Source: Rana temporaria
Taxonomy: Eukaryota > Chordata > Amphibia > Anura > Ranidae
Assembly: GCF_905171775.1 (NCBI RefSeq)
Contig: NC_053492.1
Coordinates: 185,942,278 to 186,006,277, forward strand
Direction: 5' to 3'
DNA length: 64,000 nucleotides
Under the pieces are notes generated by a model. It did no database searches. It had not been told where the DNA came from and worked only from the letters and a program-made list of their open reading frames with translations. Shown here piece by piece: positions 11,901 through 22,497 of this stretch; positions within the stretch are counted from its first letter, which is position 1; every line of letters starts with the position of its first letter. A program made the translations under genes and the position numbers.

Positions 11901-12696
11901 GAGATTGCGGACCTGTTTGCTGTGTCTGTCAAGAGGGAATCGTTAAAACGCCAATTATAAGGTGATGGGATGAGGCCTATGTAGGATGTGGAAAATGTGA
12001 CAATGTTGTGGTCAGACCACGGGCATGGGTAGATTTCAGCCTGAGCGGAATTGGCCAGTAAGATAGGTGTGGAGAATATATAGTCGAGTCTGGCGTAGCA
12101 GTCATGTGGGTGTGAATAGTGGGTGTAAGCCTTAGTGCCTGTGTTATGGGCTCTCCAGGTGTCAATCAGCTGTGATTTGTTAAGAAGACGGTTGATGGTT
12201 TTGGAGAAGGATTTGGTGTGGGGGGAAATAATGCTCCTATCTAGTACTGGATGGGCGGCTAAATTGAAATCACCACTAATTATCATATGTGGCGAGTGAA
12301 ATTTGTCTAGGGTTTCACAAAACTTGGAGAAGAACAAGGTGTGGGTGTCATTGGGGGCATATACTGAGGCTATAGTGATGTCGCGGTTGTTGTTTCCTTT
12401 GAGAATAAGGTATCGACTATCAGGATCTCTATATATATATTATGAATGTCAAAGACCAGTGAGTTACGTATGAAAATAGCAACGCCCCTGGTCTTGTTAA
12501 AGGTGGTAAAGTAAGCCTGATTATATAGTTTATTGAAGTACTTAGGGTGGTTGGATGAGGCAAAGTGGGTCTCCTGTAATAGTATAATGTTCGCGCCCAG
12601 CCTTTTGTACTGCTGGAATGCCTTTTTCCGTTTATGGGGAGAGTTAAAGCCGTTAGTATTATGTGACAGTATTTTAAGTCCCATTCCAGCAGACAA
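8949..12696 (-). pseudogene. LINE ORF2 (endonuclease and reverse transcriptase), frameshifted
   Basis: Read from 12696 downwards, it starts MGLKILSHNTNGFNSPHKR with LLQETHF, the AP-type endonuclease N-terminus. After a frame change it continues from 12337 with MIISGDFNLAAHP, ARLDYIFSTP and SDHNIVTF (catalytic GDFN and SDH). After a second frame change, from 11174, come SLIPKPNKD, FRPISVLNDLKIFGRILADR, GFIPNRQITDNI, RQGCPLSPLLFAL and YADD (10596-10607), the reverse-transcriptase core. The region 10119-9590 is broken. The last piece, from 9590, has the C-terminal cysteine cluster CFRGCQTEGTLLHIFWSCPH. It is at least three separate open pieces, so inactive. Confidence 0.88.
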
Positions 12697-12727
12697 AGAG
12701 AGCTAGCGTGAGGGTAGCCATAGTGTA

Positions 12728-12995
12728 CATAGGACCAAGGAGATGGCGGCAAACCAACCTAAATTGACCAATGACACCCAGAGGTGTAGATGTGTGTGAG
12801 AGCTTGTAAATAATAATAGTGTGACATAGATTAGACAGTTCAAGCAATAATTTGAGGGAGAACATAGTGTGTATGGACACTAGGGAGTGGTGACTAACCA
12901 TCTAGTTTGACCAAAAATACCCAAAGATGTAGATGAGCACAAAAGCTTGCATACAATAACAGTGTAACATGTTCCAAACATTTTAAGCAATATGT
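12728..12995. repeat. tandem duplication between LINE ORF1 and ORF2
   Basis: Two diverged copies of about 150 bp lie side by side: one with ACCAACCTAAATTGACCAAT and GAGCTTGTAAATAATAATAG, the other with CTAGTTTGACCAAAAATACC and AGCTTGCATACAATAACAGT. The duplication sits in the inter-ORF spacer of the LINE. Confidence 0.6.
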
Positions 12996-13753
12996 TAAAG
13001 TGCGTTACAGACCTGGTAACTACCAGGAACCTTGGGACAGGTAGGAACCCATCAGGAAAAACAGTAAAAGAAAAAATAAGGGACCAAAAAAAGAGGTCCA
13101 TTTCCGGCATCAGTTCCAGCCGGACCACCACGGGAGGTGGAGGTCCGGAAGAGAACCGAGGCAGGATGGGGGTCAATCCAGCGACGGTGGACACACCCGA
13201 CCCTGTAATGAGAGCTGCATTGAATATACAAGAGAAAATACCTGCGGCAATGTATAATAGCACGGGATAAAATGACATAGAGACAAAAAATATAAGTGCT
13301 TGAGAGTTTAAACAAGGTTGCAATCAGAGGTGGGCAGAGGTGGGGGAGGGACCATGAGGTTAAACTGTGATGCAGGGATATATCAGATCAGTACAGTGTG
13401 ATAATCCCGGGGACCCATATCCCCGCCGTGGATCTATGGTTGGTAAAGTCAGACCTGGAGCAACCTTAGTGCGTAATAGAAAATAAAATAATAAAAAAAA
13501 AAAGGGGGGAATTTTTTTTTTAGAAAAACAAAAACGAAGGGTGTTGATCAGCAGCATGTTATGAGCACAGGTGGTGTTTCCCAACAGAGAGAACTTGTGG
13601 CCAAAAGGGGCCAAACATGGAAAAAAGGGTGGTTAGGGCGCAGCGAAAGTCTGAGCAGGGGCTGTGTTGAGATAACTGGAGGAGGTCAGGAACAGATCAT
13701 GCCTGTTGGTTTTGAAATGGGTTAAACAGTCTCCTCTGATCTCTTTGGCTTCT

Positions 13754-14776
13754 TCAGTTGGAAGGGGTAGACCAAATGGGGGAGGGTCTAGGAGTGGCGG
13801 GGGGGCGAGCCTGCGGTTCGGGAGGCAGGAGGCCCAGCTTAATCAGGAGTTCTTTCCCCTCAATCACGTTGAAAACCGTGTATGTAGAGCCATTATGGGG
13901 GATCGTAAGCTTGAAGGGAAAGCCCCAGCGGTACCTTATCCTGGCAGACTGTAGAACCGAGGTGACCTCCTTCATCCTGCGCCTCCTATCCAGGGTGGCC
14001 GGGGAGATATCAGGATACATTTGAATCCTTTTGCCTTCATAGGAGATATTAGGAGTATTTCTGGATGCTCGCATGATATCCTCCTTCACCAGAAAGTCTT
14101 TCATACACATGATCACATCCCTGGGTGGATTGTCAGGGGTGGGTTTGGGACGGAGGGCCCTGTGGATCCTGTCGCATGCAAATGCCGATAACGTTTTTTC
14201 TGGGAGAAGGTCATGAAATATTTTTGAGACTGCAGGCATGAGGTCTATGGTGGACTCAGGGATACCGCGTACACGTATATTCTGGCGGCGGTTTCGGTTG
14301 TCTAAGTCCTCGACCTGAGCCTGCATGAAAGCAAAATTGTCAGCAAGGTTCTCATAGTCCTTCCTTAGGTCGTTATGTGCTAGTGAGAGTTCATCGTGCT
14401 TGGTCTCTAAGAGATCTGTGCGGCCTCCTATGCTTGCGATCTCCTGTGAGAGGGCTGCTGTGGACTAGTGCACCTCTTTCTCAATCTTATCTACAAGCTT
14501 ATTGAAGATTAGGGAGAGGCTCTCATCCAAGTCTGCCTTGGAGAGGGGAGAGTTGTGTTCACGATTTCCTTGTCCCATTTGTGGGTGTGAGACAAGTTCT
14601 CCCTCACCCCAAATGCCGCTGCTGGCGCCATTTTGGGACGGTTTCCCGGACCTCTGCTCCATGTCTAGGAGGAAGTTTGTGAGCGAGTGCTGCTGTCTCT
14701 TGCCGAGCTTCTTCTTAGAGCCGGTCATGCACGCAGTGGTCCCGCAGGGGTGCTTATGGATTTCACTGAGAAACAA
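13754..14776 (-). pseudogene. LINE ORF1 (RNA-binding protein) with one stop
   Basis: The frame is open from 14776 to 13754 except for one TAG at 14465-14467. A likely start is the Met of MTGSKKKLGKRQQHS near 14725. After the stop comes a coiled-coil-like heptad region (LSQEIASIGGRTDLLETKHD, then MQAQVEDLDNRN). Next are the L1 ORF1 RRM signature RRQNIRVRGIPES and the C-terminal domain (ACDRIHRALRPKP, PPRDVIMCMKDFLVKEDIMR, RRRRMKEV). In the L1 family this protein trimerises and coats element RNA. A single nonsense codon separates it from an intact frame. Confidence 0.85.
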
Positions 14777-15543
14777 GGTTTGTGGCCCTGGGGAATCTTG
14801 TTTTAGCGGGCCGGGTGTGGCAGAGCTGTGCCTAAGCGCGTCTCATCCTTGTCGCGCCGTGCATGCGCCCCCTGAAATTGTTAGTTCATGCAGTCATCTC
14901 GGGTCCCATCCAGCCCACACCCCCCACAGCAGAATATTTGGTGGCTAGGGGCACATCACAGGTATAGAGGCTGCTAAGGTAAGGTGTACCAAGATGGCCG
15001 CCAGGGAATGCCAAGGTCTGCAGCCACTTCCAGAGGGGTGACACAAATCAGGCTACAGGGCACAGAGGACGTGGTGGGTGATCTCGGGGGGTATGTGGGA
15101 GAGAGTCCGGTCAGGGGGCCGCATACAGGGGAAGAGGTATAGATGGCCCGGGGATCCGGAGGAGCAAGATGGCCGCCGGGTGTAGGCCCAAGCCGCGGCC
15201 TGGATTTATGGATGGCCGGGGGTCCACGATCGTCGGGACGGGAGAGAGGTTTTGAGTGTCCTACCTCCGGGTGCCGCAGCAGCGGATGGGTCCGATGATG
15301 AACGCCGTCCGTCCCGCGGCCGTAGGACACGGCTGGCTGGCTCGGCAGGGCTTGTAGGCCTCAAGATGGCGGACGCGCAGCTGTGGATGGCGATGGCTGC
15401 GAATCTCTCCGCGGACCGATCCGGCGTCCCTCAGACCCAAAACAGGTAGGGATCAGCTCAGGGGGGAGCCAGGAGGTGGAAAATGTGGGTTTTAAGGGCC
15501 AAAATCCGGTCGTCTGCCTGGGATGGATGCGGATGTAAACGGC

Positions 15544-15558
15544 GTGTCCCATTCTTTT
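15544..15558. repeat. LINE target-site duplication, right copy
   Basis: GTGTCCCATTCTTTT is identical to 8714-8728 and lies directly next to the LINE 5' end. Confidence 0.92.
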
Positions 15559-15760
15559 CAATGGGGAGGAGCAGTAAAAACCACCGCTCCTCTCACTGCT
15601 CCAAAGATGCTGCTGGCAGGACTTTTGGAGCGGTCCCACCAGCGCATCGCCTCAGTGTTAAAGCACTTAGGCTTTCACACTGAGACTGCAGGGCAGGAGT
15701 TTTTCAAGCGGTATTTAGCGTTAAACCGCCTGGGAAAAACTCCTCAATGTGAAAGGGACT
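15544..15760. repeat. hairpin MITE, right half (split by LINE)
   Basis: It continues from the duplicated GTGTCCCATTCTTTT and reads through CAATGGGGAGGAGC. It ends AATGTGAAAGGGACT, the inverted partner of the terminus at 8541. With the LINE removed, the two halves give an uninterrupted MITE of about 390 bp. Confidence 0.85.
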
Positions 15761-16220
15761 AAAACAACGATCTCAGAACCAATTCTATCATACAGTTTGT
15801 AGTGTACTTAGATTTGCAAAACAATGGGATAAAGGAATATTCCTGAACTTTGGGATTTTTTTTTTGGGGTTACTGTGAAATTGTGTGAATGAATCAATGC
15901 AGTGCATTTTATCTCGGCTTCCAGAGCTTGGATTCATTTTATGAGCTTACCAAAAATGTAATATTGCAGAATATGCAGCCTCATGCTACATAACTAAACT
16001 CCATTTCATGCTGAATAAACTAAATTATTAATGTATCTTAAATTGGAAACCATCTTTAGATAGATTTTTACTCCAAAAGCATCCCAAAAAATCGGATTTA
16101 AATAAAATAAAATAAATCATTGATTTATATCCACCCTGATTTTCAGTACATGTATACCCAGCTTTAGTGTTACCAAATCCTTGCTGTCTCTTATTTATCT
16201 GTTGTGTGTTATTCCCCCAG

Positions 16221-16378
16221 GATTCAGCACATCTAAAGGACAGCTTATTCGCTCCATATTGTATCCAAAGCCAACAGACTTCAAACTTTACAGAGATGCC
16301 TATCTGTTCCTGCTCTGTCTGGTTGCGGTGGCTGGGGTTGGGTTCCTTTACACAGTTGTAAATAGTATTTTAAATCAG
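16221..16378 (+). CDS. atp13a3: atp13a3 exon: linker and membrane segment M3
   Basis: This 158-bp exon starts right after ATTCCCCCAG and ends AATCAG before GTAATA (phase 0). It completes Gly and reads GFSTSKGQLIRSILYPKP, then FKLYRDAYLFLLCLVAVAGV, then a hydrophobic run to NSILNQ. The segment from about residue 29 to 48 of the exon is strongly hydrophobic and corresponds to M3. The STSKGQLIRSILYPKP linker is near-invariant in P5B pumps. The following intron is only 128 bp, so this exon and the next behave as a tight pair. Confidence 0.95.
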
Positions 16379-16506
16379 GTAATATTTTTTGCTTTTATAT
16401 ATTGATATTTATTTTGAGTTAACAGAGTTAATATTAAGCGATAAAAAAATCTAAAATGTGTTTTATCAGGTTTTAACAGTATATTGTGTCCTGTGTCTGT
16501 TTTTAG

Positions 16507-16695
16507 GTCTCCGCTAGCACTATTGTTATTGAGTCACTTGACATCATAACCATTACAGTACCTCCTGCCCTTCCTGCTGCTTTAACTGCTGGGATTGTGT
16601 ATGCACAGAGGCGCCTGAAAAAACTTGGCATCTTTTGTATCAGCCCACAGAGAATCAACATTTGTGGACAGTTAAACCTCATATGCTTTGACAAG
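16507..16695 (+). CDS. atp13a3: atp13a3 exon: M4 with PPALP, catalytic aspartate
   Basis: This 189-bp exon (63 codons, phase 0 at both ends) follows TGTTTTTAG and stops at GACAAG before GTAAAT. It reads VSASTIVIESLDIITITV, then the P5B M4 signature PPALPAALTAG, then GIVYAQRRLKKLGIFC, SPQRINICGQLNL and CFDK. In P5B ATPases the PPALP turn in M4 lines the polyamine site; P5A pumps have PPELP instead. The Asp of CFDK is the residue that is phosphorylated, and it is the second-last codon of the exon. A hairpin MITE begins about 18 bp after the donor. Confidence 0.97.
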
Positions 16696-16712
16696 GTAAA
16701 TATTTTTGTAGC

Positions 16713-17053
16713 TTAAAGGGGTTGTAAAGGTTTGTTTTTTATTTTCTAAATAGGTCCCTTTATGCTAGTGCATTGTTGGTTCACTTACCTTTTTCCTTCA
16801 ATTTCCCTTCTAAATGTTTTTTTTCTTTGTCTGAATTTCTCACTTCCTGTTTCTCCTCAGTAAGCTGTTCTAAATGACTTTCCAGGGTGATGGTGGAAAG
16901 CTTACTGAGGAGAAACAGGAAGTGAGAAATTCAAACAAAGAAAACAAACATTTAGAAGGGAAATTGAAGGAAAAGGTAAGTGAACCAACAATGCACTAGC
17001 TTAAAGGAACCTGTTTAGAAAATAAAAGACGAACCTTTACAACCCCTTATTAA
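16713..17053. repeat. TTAA hairpin MITE just after the catalytic-Asp exon
   Basis: The left end is TTAAAGGGGTTGTAAAGGTT; the right end is its complement ending CCTTTACAACCCCTTATTAA. The arms pair along almost all of the 340 bp (for example GGTTCACTTACCTTTTTCCT with AGGAAAAGGTAAGTGAACC), with a loop near 16875. The left end lies 18 bp from the donor at 16696. The right arm contains AAAAGGTAAGTG at 16971-16982, a full consensus splice donor. Confidence 0.88.
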
Positions 17054-17671
17054 CTGTACTTTTCATAGACAACAGTTCTCTGAGTAAAATATAGACGCTC
17101 ACTCATACTGTAATACACACATTGCCTTTAAATTGCTTTGATGCATTACATTTCTTAAAAAGTGAATTATATTGATTAGCAAAAATGCAGGTAAATGCAT
17201 ACAAAATGCACAGTGCATGACTTTTCACCTTTGCTCTGCAATGCTTCGATGAGAAGAGGTCAAGTTGTATCATCACCATCACAAGTGATACAGCATGCAA
17301 TAATGAAACAAAAAAAAATTACATGGGCACCATTTTTAAGTATTCCTAAAAGAAGAATACCTTTTCCCTAATCGTCAGCTACCTGAGGGTAATGCTTCTT
17401 TGTAAGCTGTTGATTCGTGTGAAGTCTGATTTTAATAACTAGAGGAATTTAAGAAGATATTGTAATTTGTTTTGCATACATTTCAGATGCTTTAAAAAAA
17501 AAATTAAGAATTCTGTGTTTCAGAAAAACCTTCCTATGTTTTTTTTTTTGTTAATAGAATTGTTTTGTCAGGCTTTAACATAGAACAGATTTATACGCTA
17601 TATTTGTCAGGGTTTATATATTCTCTTTTTCAGAAAGATATTTTAAATGTAGCTGTCTCTTGTGTTTTCAG

Positions 17672-17733
17672 ACTGGCACTCTTACTGAAGACGGACTGGA
17701 CCTTTGGGGAATCCAGAGAGTAGATCATGCACG
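17672..17733 (+). CDS. atp13a3: atp13a3 exon: TGTLTE after the catalytic Asp
   Basis: This 62-bp exon follows TTGTGTTTTCAG and ends GCACG before GTGAGAA (phase 2). It reads TGTLTEDGLDLWGIQRVDHA plus two bases of Arg. Joined to the previous exon it makes DKTGTLTEDG, the P-type ATPase phosphorylation motif, so an intron cuts the motif between K and T. The exon leads from the P domain towards the nucleotide-binding (N) domain. Skipping this 62-nt exon would shift the frame. Confidence 0.94.
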
Positions 17734-17902
17734 GTGAGAATTTTACATGGGCGCCTCATACTTTTGAAGTGAATAATTCCACATGGATTGTAGTGACATA
17801 TGGATCTCAATGCCCTCTACATTGGATCATTGTATATTACTTGTGCTTTGATATGTTGGTAGTTATGGAATAAGGTAAAATGCTCTTCTCTGTGCTCATT
17901 AA

Positions 17903-18840
17903 GGGACATAGCAGAGATCATTTGATTTTGACTGTTGGGTTATAGTGCTGCCTGTAGCAGTTGGACACTGCTGTCTAGAACCCTGATCTGTTAGAGGTAG
18001 CTTAGTCTTTGGCCATACACAGAGCTAATTTTGTCTGGTTCCTGATGAATTTCATCATCTTCCTACCCAACATCCTTCTGAAAAGGAGCTGGTCAGAAAA
18101 TTGTCCAATCAGATGCAACCACTTATTCTGACAGCTGAATGACAAAAAGTCCATGGAGGGGTAAAGGATTCAAGACAGTAGTATACCTGAGACCCCAATG
18201 ACCCCTAACAGGGATCCTAAAAAGGATGTGGAAGCCTGCATGTCGGGAGTGGTTACAGTGCCAGCAAAAGGGAACACCTTATCCATAGGTTTCTAGCTGG
18301 GGAGCAACCAGTCAGTGCTTATAAAATGCCCTGATAACAGTAGCCGCCAGCAGACAGTAAAAGATTGTCTAGAAGCCAAATGTACTTACTGCTCCTGCTG
18401 TTCCAGTACCCCCATTGACGGGTAAGCCATGCAGAACCTGTCCTCCAGCAGTCTTGGATGCAGCTTTGTGCTCATGGATCCATCAATCACATGCTAAAGC
18501 CACATCAAGTGAGGGCAGGAAGGCCTTGGGCACAGTGTTTCTCAACAGGCTGCATACAGCTGTGCTCTCCTAAAGGAATATTCAAACGCCAAGACACCTG
18601 TTGATTGAAAAAAATCCACCAGTTTGGGAAAAAATGTAACTAGCACAAAAAAATGGGAACCCGAGAAGGGATGCTCAGTTCCTCTTTCCCTGATGCTAGG
18701 CAAAAAAAGTTGCCTCTAACAGATGGGAGTTTTGGCCACCAGCAGGGACTTATTTTTGTGCTTGGTGTTTTACTACTGCAAGTTGAACTATAACTCAGTG
18801 CAGTGGTCAAGTTATTAAAATATCTGCTGTGTCCTTTAAC
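17903..18840. repeat. inverted-repeat-bounded element, possibly DIRS-like
   Basis: The left end TTAAGGGACATAGCAGA and the right end TCTGCTGTGTCCTTTAA are inverted partners. Further in, CTGTTAGAGG occurs near the left end and its complement CCTCTAACAG near the right end. No protein domain was recognised between them. The outer repeats resemble the termini of the deleted DIRS copy at 35.2 kb only in general style, so a large MITE is an equal option. Confidence 0.5.
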
Positions 18841-19450
18841 CACTAGCTGTCTGGGGCATGTTTTTTACATGCATGTTAAAATAGTTTTTTTGCTAGAAAA
18901 CTAATTGGAACCCTCAAACATTACATATGTTCTGAATGCAGTGGCCCTGGAGGATAAATTGGTGACTGTTGCAGATTTTGGTCATAAAAGATTTGCACAG
19001 CCATTTATCAGATTTTCAGAACAAAATACACGAATGAATACATGAATTTTAGTGCACACAAATGGAATGCCCAATTTTTGTAAATATATATGATGGTGTT
19101 GCATAGAATAAATAGATACCAAACATGTCAAGATTTAAAATTGCACACACCTGTGAAGTGGCGACAAACTACAGTACCTAAAATTGCCCATAGGAGACAC
19201 GTTGAACACCCTTACAGGTTATCAGTTTACAGTTAAATGTAATAATGCTAGAATTATTGCTCCCGCTCTGTTTTTGGCAATAAATCATGTGTGGTACAAG
19301 CACCGTTTCATAGGCTTGGTGGACCTGCATTGGTATTCACATTTGCGTGTGAATACGGAGGGACGGGGTCGCTTTAAAATTTTTTCAATTGCATCTTTTT
19401 TACACTTTTTTTTATTTAACTTTATTCCTGTCACAGGGTGAATAAGCCCC
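18838..19450. repeat. frog repeat of the TTAACCACT family (fragment)
   Basis: It starts TTTAACCACTAGCTGTCTGG and continues with a TTTTTTGCTAGAAAAC, AACATTAC...GTTCTGAATG block typical of the long repeats at 20.2, 24.8 and 50.4 kb. The right border is uncertain. Confidence 0.5.
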
Positions 19451-19794
19451 CTTGTCATAGCTTTGGGTAATGACAGGTACACTTTGTGGAGGCTTCAGGG
19501 TTTGTTAGACCCCTGATGTCTCCCCTCTCCTCTAAGGAAGCTGATCAAACGCAGATTGTGTTTGATCAGCTGCTTCCCTGGCTGTAACAACACTGAAACT
19601 AGTCATGAAATGCTTGTCGCTTCCAGCTTCATTCATCAGACATGTTACTCCATGTCCTCTGTGGGCACATTCTCGACCTCTCATCGCAGTGGAGGAAGTC
19701 GGGGGGCTATCCAAGCGCTGTAAAAGTGATCAAGTGGCTGTAAAACTGAATTTGCAGTAGAAAGTCATCTTTTTTTCCTTTTTTTGACTGTCCT

Positions 19795-20118
19795 TCGGGC
19801 TGGCCACAGCTTTGAGGGTTCTCCTGTGATTAACTCTAAGAAAATAGCGCCTAAAAAATGGCTCATCTGCAGCCGGTGCTCTTGCAGGACGTTAGAAATA
19901 AGTCCTGCAAGCAGCATTTTGGAGCTGTTTGCGAGTGGCGTATACACCGCTCCTCCACCGCCCTTGCCCATTAGAATACATGGGCATCGGCGCTACAGGG
20001 GTGCTTTTAATCCCTTCTAGGGGGTTGAAAGCTCGCCAAAGGGCCGCCATAACAGCGGCAAAGCACTGCTAAAGCTAACGGAGCTTTACCGCTACCACCC
20101 CAGTGTGAAATGACTCTT
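19795..20118. repeat. hairpin MITE fragment (same family as 8541/15544)
   Basis: The right end CCCCAGTGTGAAATGACT matches the family terminus. Internal blocks GCTCCTCCACCGCCCTTGCC, AATACATGGGCATCGG and CGCTACAGGGGTGC match the MITE split by the LINE. The left terminus is missing. Confidence 0.65.
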
Positions 20119-20223
20119 ACAGGTAAGCTGTAGGAAATATACACACATATAAAGGGGGAAAAAATGTGATTAAAAAAAAAAAACATTATAATCTGTTAAA
20201 TGCTTTGCCTTTCATTTCTACAT

Positions 20224-20990
20224 TAACCACTTGCCTACCAGGTCAATTCTGACATTTCTTCCTACATTTAAAAATCATCTTTTTTTTTTTTTTTTTTTTT
20301 TTTAAACTATACAAAACCCCCAAACATTATGTGTTTTTTTTTTAGTAGAGACCCTAGAGAATAAAATGGCGGTATTTGCTCAGCTATTTTTCAAACGCGT
20401 TTTTTTTGGGGGAAAAAAAAGTTTTGTGCATTAAAACAAAACTGTAGTGTATGTAAACATCCCTTGTAATAGGAATAGTGTGTGACAGGTTTTCTTTACA
20501 GTGAGATCTGGGGTCAATAAGTCCCCAGATCTCGCCTCTAGGTTGGGAAGCCTGAAATAAAAATAAAAAAATAAATGGCTTCCCAGCTAAAGGGGGCGGC
20601 ATTCTTTTCAAATGAAGAGGTCGGGTGTGATATCACATTGCGCCTGGCCTCTGAACGATCATAGAGACTCCGGGGACCATCTGGCCTGCTGGGTATTCCT
20701 TGTCAACATCCATCGCTGGTCGGTTCTTTCTCCGGTTTGGCGATGGCAGGAACGAGCAAGGCGTCCCCTTCTGCCGCCTATAAGAACAATCAAGCAGCTG
20801 AATAGCCGCTGTGATTGTTCTTATGGGACAGGGAACCATAGCAGACAACGTCATGTGACGTTGGGTGGACGGGAAGTGGATAAACTGAGTGGGTTGTTTT
20901 ACCAGGTTAGGGTTTACAATCACTTTAAAAGATGGTACCAGGATTATGGCTGCATGAGCCTGGTATAACCACTTGCTGTCCTGGATGTAT
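20224..20990. repeat. frog repeat of the TTAACCACTT family
   Basis: It starts ATTAACCACTTGCCTACCAG and contains AAACCCCCAAACATTATGTG and CTAGAGAATAAAATGGCGGT, found inverted at 24.78-24.85 kb. It ends near TATAACCACTTGCTGTCCTG. A T23 run lies at 20281-20303. A CpG-rich core holds an inverted pair, AATCAAGCAGCTGAATAGCC with flanking GAACAATC / GATTGTTC. Confidence 0.6.
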
Positions 20991-20999
20991 ACCATATAT

Positions 21000-22136
21000 T
21001 TAAATCCTACACGCCAAATGAACGTAAAATAAAGTTATGCCCAATACACTAGTGCAGGCATCACAAAATAGAGTTGTAGTCTGGATCTGGCCTGAGCCAC
21101 TGCTCCACTTAGAGGCTGGTGCTTCAGGGACAGAGGGGGGTCTTAATATGAAGGGGGATTGGGATATGCGGGGGGGGGGGGGACTGGGGGCACTGAAGTA
21201 AGAAATGGATAGTGATATAGGAGGAGAGGGGTTTGTGATGTGATGGCTCTTGGTCATTGCACAAACATGAGATTTAGATCTCTGCTGGAAGAACATTTTA
21301 CTGATTGGACCTCCTTGAATTTTCATGCAATAACACTGCATTAATAGTTCAGGTTTCTGCCCTTAGTGTGTTTCTGGACAAGAGGTAAACAATACTAGCA
21401 TATGAATTTTGAAAGCCTTGTGCATAATTCAGGAAGATGATGATGCCTCCTTGGGGTATAGCCTTGTTCTGCAAACCATATCTCTGCTTTCTTACTGGGG
21501 AGCTTGTCTTGTTTTCAGTGTTCTTTATAACCGTGAATAAGATCATTCATCCAGTGAAATGCAAGCTTGTTCTGGGTCAGTGACTCCAAGCATTTAAGCC
21601 AAAGGATAATCGGGATGACTAACTTTCAGAAGGATGGCAGTAGCAGCACTCATATGACATATGTCTAATTCCAGTTAAGACCCCTTTCACACTTGTGTGA
21701 CTTTGGACATCAAAGTCACATGACAAGTCGCACCCCATGATTCCCAATGATGACCATTCATATCTGTGCGACGTCAAGTCTCACTGACTTCAAAGTAGTC
21801 CCTGTACTACTTTGGTCCGATTTTGATGCGAGTTGATGCATAGACCTCAAGTTTACGCAGGCATTCCCTGAAATAGCGGCAAAATTACACGACTTTGACG
21901 TCACGGCAGTGTCAAAGTTGCTTTTGTGTTTGGAGCTACTTCATCCAGGAAAGTGGGGCAGGTTCAGGCATTCTTCATGATAGAGGATTTTTTTAAACTT
22001 GCTCTAGTGTTTAATTAGCCCTCTATTTAGTCACTCCTTTGTTTATAAACACATGCACTTAGTTACATAATGTAACTGTAATTCTTTGTTACAATATTGT
22101 AATTTTTTCTAATTACGTTTTCTGTAATAATTTCAG
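21000..22136. other. intron 6, right part, mostly unrecognised
   Basis: A G12 run lies at 21171-21182. A MITE-like remnant starts at 21678 with AAGACCCCTTTCACACTTGT and carries repeated GACTTTG blocks up to about 21915. I recognise nothing else before the acceptor at 22136. Confidence 0.4.
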
Positions 22137-22287
22137 GTTCCTTCTGTCAGAAGAAAAAGCTTGCAGTGAGGGTTTGGTCACGTCTCATTTTGTTGCCTGT
22201 ATGGCAACCTGCCATTCACTCACAAAGATTGATGGAGTGATTTCAGGTGATCCTCTAGACTTAAAAATGTTTGAAGCCATAGGATGG
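22137..22287 (+). CDS. atp13a3: atp13a3 exon: start of nucleotide-binding domain
   Basis: This 151-bp exon follows TAATAATTTCAG, completes the Arg codon, and ends at GGATGG before GTGAGT (phase 0). It reads RFLLSEEKACSEGLVTSHF, VACMATCHSLTKIDGV and ISGDPLDLKMFEAIGW. The GDPLDLKMFE motif is conserved in P5 pumps and lies in the N domain. RFLLSEEKACSEG is the more variable stretch. The flanking introns (4.4 and 4.9 kb) carry, respectively, an inverted-repeat element with frog repeats, and a solo LTR with more repeats. Confidence 0.95.
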
Positions 22288-22497
22288 GTGAGTGGTCTTG
22301 TCTTTCTTCTTGCTAACTACCCATGCTTAGTTTCATGTTGATTGTCTATACTTTTACACACAGTGTGTTGCCCTGAGCTGTTCAGTGGGTAATATAGTCC
22401 TCAAGAAATTTGCTGTTCCTCATATTTCCTCTTTTTTGTAGAACTTATTTGTGAAATCCAGCCATCATCCAAAAGGCCTTGTACCTAAATACTATGG

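Larger units (their letters stand above)
8729..15543 (-). mobile_element. full-length L1-clade LINE (L1/Tx1-like), inactive
   Basis: This 6.8 kb minus-strand element is bounded by an exact 15-bp target duplication (8714-8728 and 15544-15558). From its 5' end: a GC-rich untranslated region (about 15543-14780), ORF1 (14776-13754), a spacer (13753-about 12700) with an internal tandem duplication, ORF2 (about 12696-8949), and a short 3' end with an AATAAAA signal near 8748. ORF1 has one nonsense codon and ORF2 several frame breaks, so it cannot move on its own. It lies antisense to atp13a3. Confidence 0.92.
8158..16138. mobile_element. hAT-like element acting as outer host of nested insertions
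   Basis: The left terminus is CAGGGTGGATTTGATTTAAA; the right terminus is TGATTTATATCCACCCTG. Flanking 8-mers ATTTTCTA (8150-8157) and ATTTTCAG (16139-16146) agree at six of eight positions, fitting a decayed 8-bp hAT duplication. The interior holds a MITE that is itself split by a LINE. No hAT transposase was recognised, so this is a non-autonomous copy swollen by insertions. Confidence 0.75.

Noticed and set aside
14502..15683. CpG-rich block as a host-gene promoter or CpG island
   Set aside because: It coincides with the LINE ORF1 start and 5' region inside exact target duplications, so it belongs to the LINE.
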